DNA from: an uncultured Prosthecobacter sp.
GTDB taxonomy: Bacteria; Verrucomicrobiota; Verrucomicrobiia; Verrucomicrobiales; Verrucomicrobiaceae
NCBI GenBank assembly: GCA_937941745.1
Contig: CALDGV010000317.1
Coordinates: 1 to 5,769, forward strand
DNA length: 5,769 nt
Direction: 5' to 3'
Made by a program: the position numbers and the translations under genes. The notes beneath the pieces are model-generated. The model saw only the letters and a list, made by a program, of their open reading frames with translations, made no database searches and was not told the DNA's origin. Of this stretch, positions 5,078 through 5,769 are shown piece by piece. How positions within the stretch are numbered: position 1 is the stretch's first letter; each line of letters starts with the position of its first letter.

Positions 5078-5769
5078 ATGCCGAAGTTTCATTACATCGC
5101 CCTTGACCAGAATGGCCAGGAAGTGGCCGGTGAGCTGGATGCCTCCAACGAGTCCGAGGCCATCAATCTGCTCCGCCAGAGCCAGCTTTACCCCACCCAG
5201 GTCGCCCAGGAGGGCAAGGGGGATGCCGCCGTTAAAAAGAAGGCCAAAACCACTGCTGCCAAATCAGGTGCCAAGGCAGTCAAGGCCAGCGCCAACGCCA
5301 AGGTGAAGCCCAAGGCGCTCATGGTCTTCACCCGGCAGCTGGCCACGCTGATTGACTCTGGACTTCCGCTCCTTCGCGGGCTGACCGTGCTCAGCCGTCA
5401 GGAGCCGAATCCGATCATGAAGGCAACGATCTCGACTCTTGCCGAGAACGTTCAGACTGGCAGCACCTTCTCTGAAACACTCACGCAGTATCCCAAGATC
5501 TTCAACAAGCTCTATGTGAACATGGTGAAGGCTGGTGAGCTGGGCGGTGTGCTCGAAATCGTGCTCAACCGTCTTGCGGAATATCAGGAGAAAGCCCAGA
5601 AGCTGAAAAACAAGATCATGGCTGCCATGATCTACCCGATCGTGGTCATGTTCATTGCCGTGGCCATCCTCGTCTTCCTCATGCTCGTCATCGTGCCGAA
5701 GTTTGAAAAAATCTTCGAGGAAATGCTGGGTGATGCCAACAAGCTTCCCGCGCTGACGAAATACGTCAT
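5078..5769 (+). CDS. pilC: PilC/GspF inner-membrane platform protein, N-terminal part
   Basis: The ATG at 5078 opens a frame of 230 complete codons that runs off the right edge; full-length relatives have roughly 400 residues. The N-terminus FHYIALDQNGQEVAGELDA (residues 4-22) is the usual GspF/PilC opening, which supports this start. The first cytoplasmic T2SSF domain (PF00482) follows from about residue 81: FTRQLATLIDSGLPLLRGL (84-102), and the family signature VKAGELGGVL (150-159). A first transmembrane helix lies at about 184-206, beginning at MIYPIVVMFIAV. The protein would sit in the inner membrane as the platform that couples the ATPase hexamer to pilin polymerisation. Between the N-terminal segment and the domain, residues 47-80 form a low-complexity linker with 11 Lys and about as many Ala. 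No Shine-Dalgarno is visible. The neighbouring assembly ATPases fit this role. T4 pilus versus T2SS cannot be decided from this window. Confidence 0.93.
   Translation, partial: MPKFHYIALDQNGQEVAGELDASNESEAINLLRQSQLYPTQVAQEGKGDAAVKKKAKTTAAKSGAKAVKASANAKVKPKALMVFTRQLATLIDSGLPLLRGLTVLSRQEPNPIMKATISTLAENVQTGSTFSETLTQYPKIFNKLYVNMVKAGELGGVLEIVLNRLAEYQEKAQKLKNKIMAAMIYPIVVMFIAVAILVFLMLVIVPKFEKIFEEMLGDANKLPALTKYV

Overview
The window looks like a chromosomal piece of a Gram-negative bacterium of the PVC group, most likely Verrucomicrobiota (Prosthecobacter/Verrucomicrobium-like). This assignment is inferred from a secreted DUF1080 (3-keto-disaccharide hydrolase) protein, a family expanded in Verrucomicrobiota and Planctomycetota, next to a tandem pair of PilB/GspE ATPase genes followed by pilC. 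The DNA is moderately GC-rich. No rRNA, tRNA, CRISPR array, transposase or attachment site was seen.

Layout: (1) About 1-252, minus strand: the N-terminal 84 codons of an exported DUF1080 protein whose remainder lies off the left edge. (2) 316-1524, minus strand: an iron-containing alcohol dehydrogenase family protein, 63 bp upstream of the DUF1080 gene and probably co-transcribed with it. (3) 1525-1586: a short divergent intergenic region. A consensus-like sigma70 promoter firing rightwards has its -35 hexamer over the dehydrogenase start codon. (4) 1587-3251 and 3303-4961, plus strand: two adjacent full-length PilB/GspE-type assembly ATPases, each with an N-terminal MshEN-like domain, complete Walker A, Asp box, Walker B and His box, and a zinc-binding tetracysteine motif. 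(5) 5078 to the right edge, plus strand: the first 230 codons of a PilC/GspF inner-membrane platform protein with an unusual Lys/Ala-rich linker.

The rightward genes form the motor core of a type IV pilus or type II secretion-like machine. The hexameric ATPases would act in the cytoplasm on the PilC platform to assemble pilin or pseudopilin. Both ATPases have the assembly-type architecture and neither looks like a PilT retraction motor. The leftward pair is probably metabolic (sugar or alcohol conversion) and functionally unrelated.

I see no clearly new system here. The points most worth following are the two divergent assembly ATPases in one operon, the Ala/Asn substitution in the first one's Walker B approach, the loss of the c-di-GMP-binding signature in both N-terminal domains, and the promoter that overlaps the neighbouring start codon.
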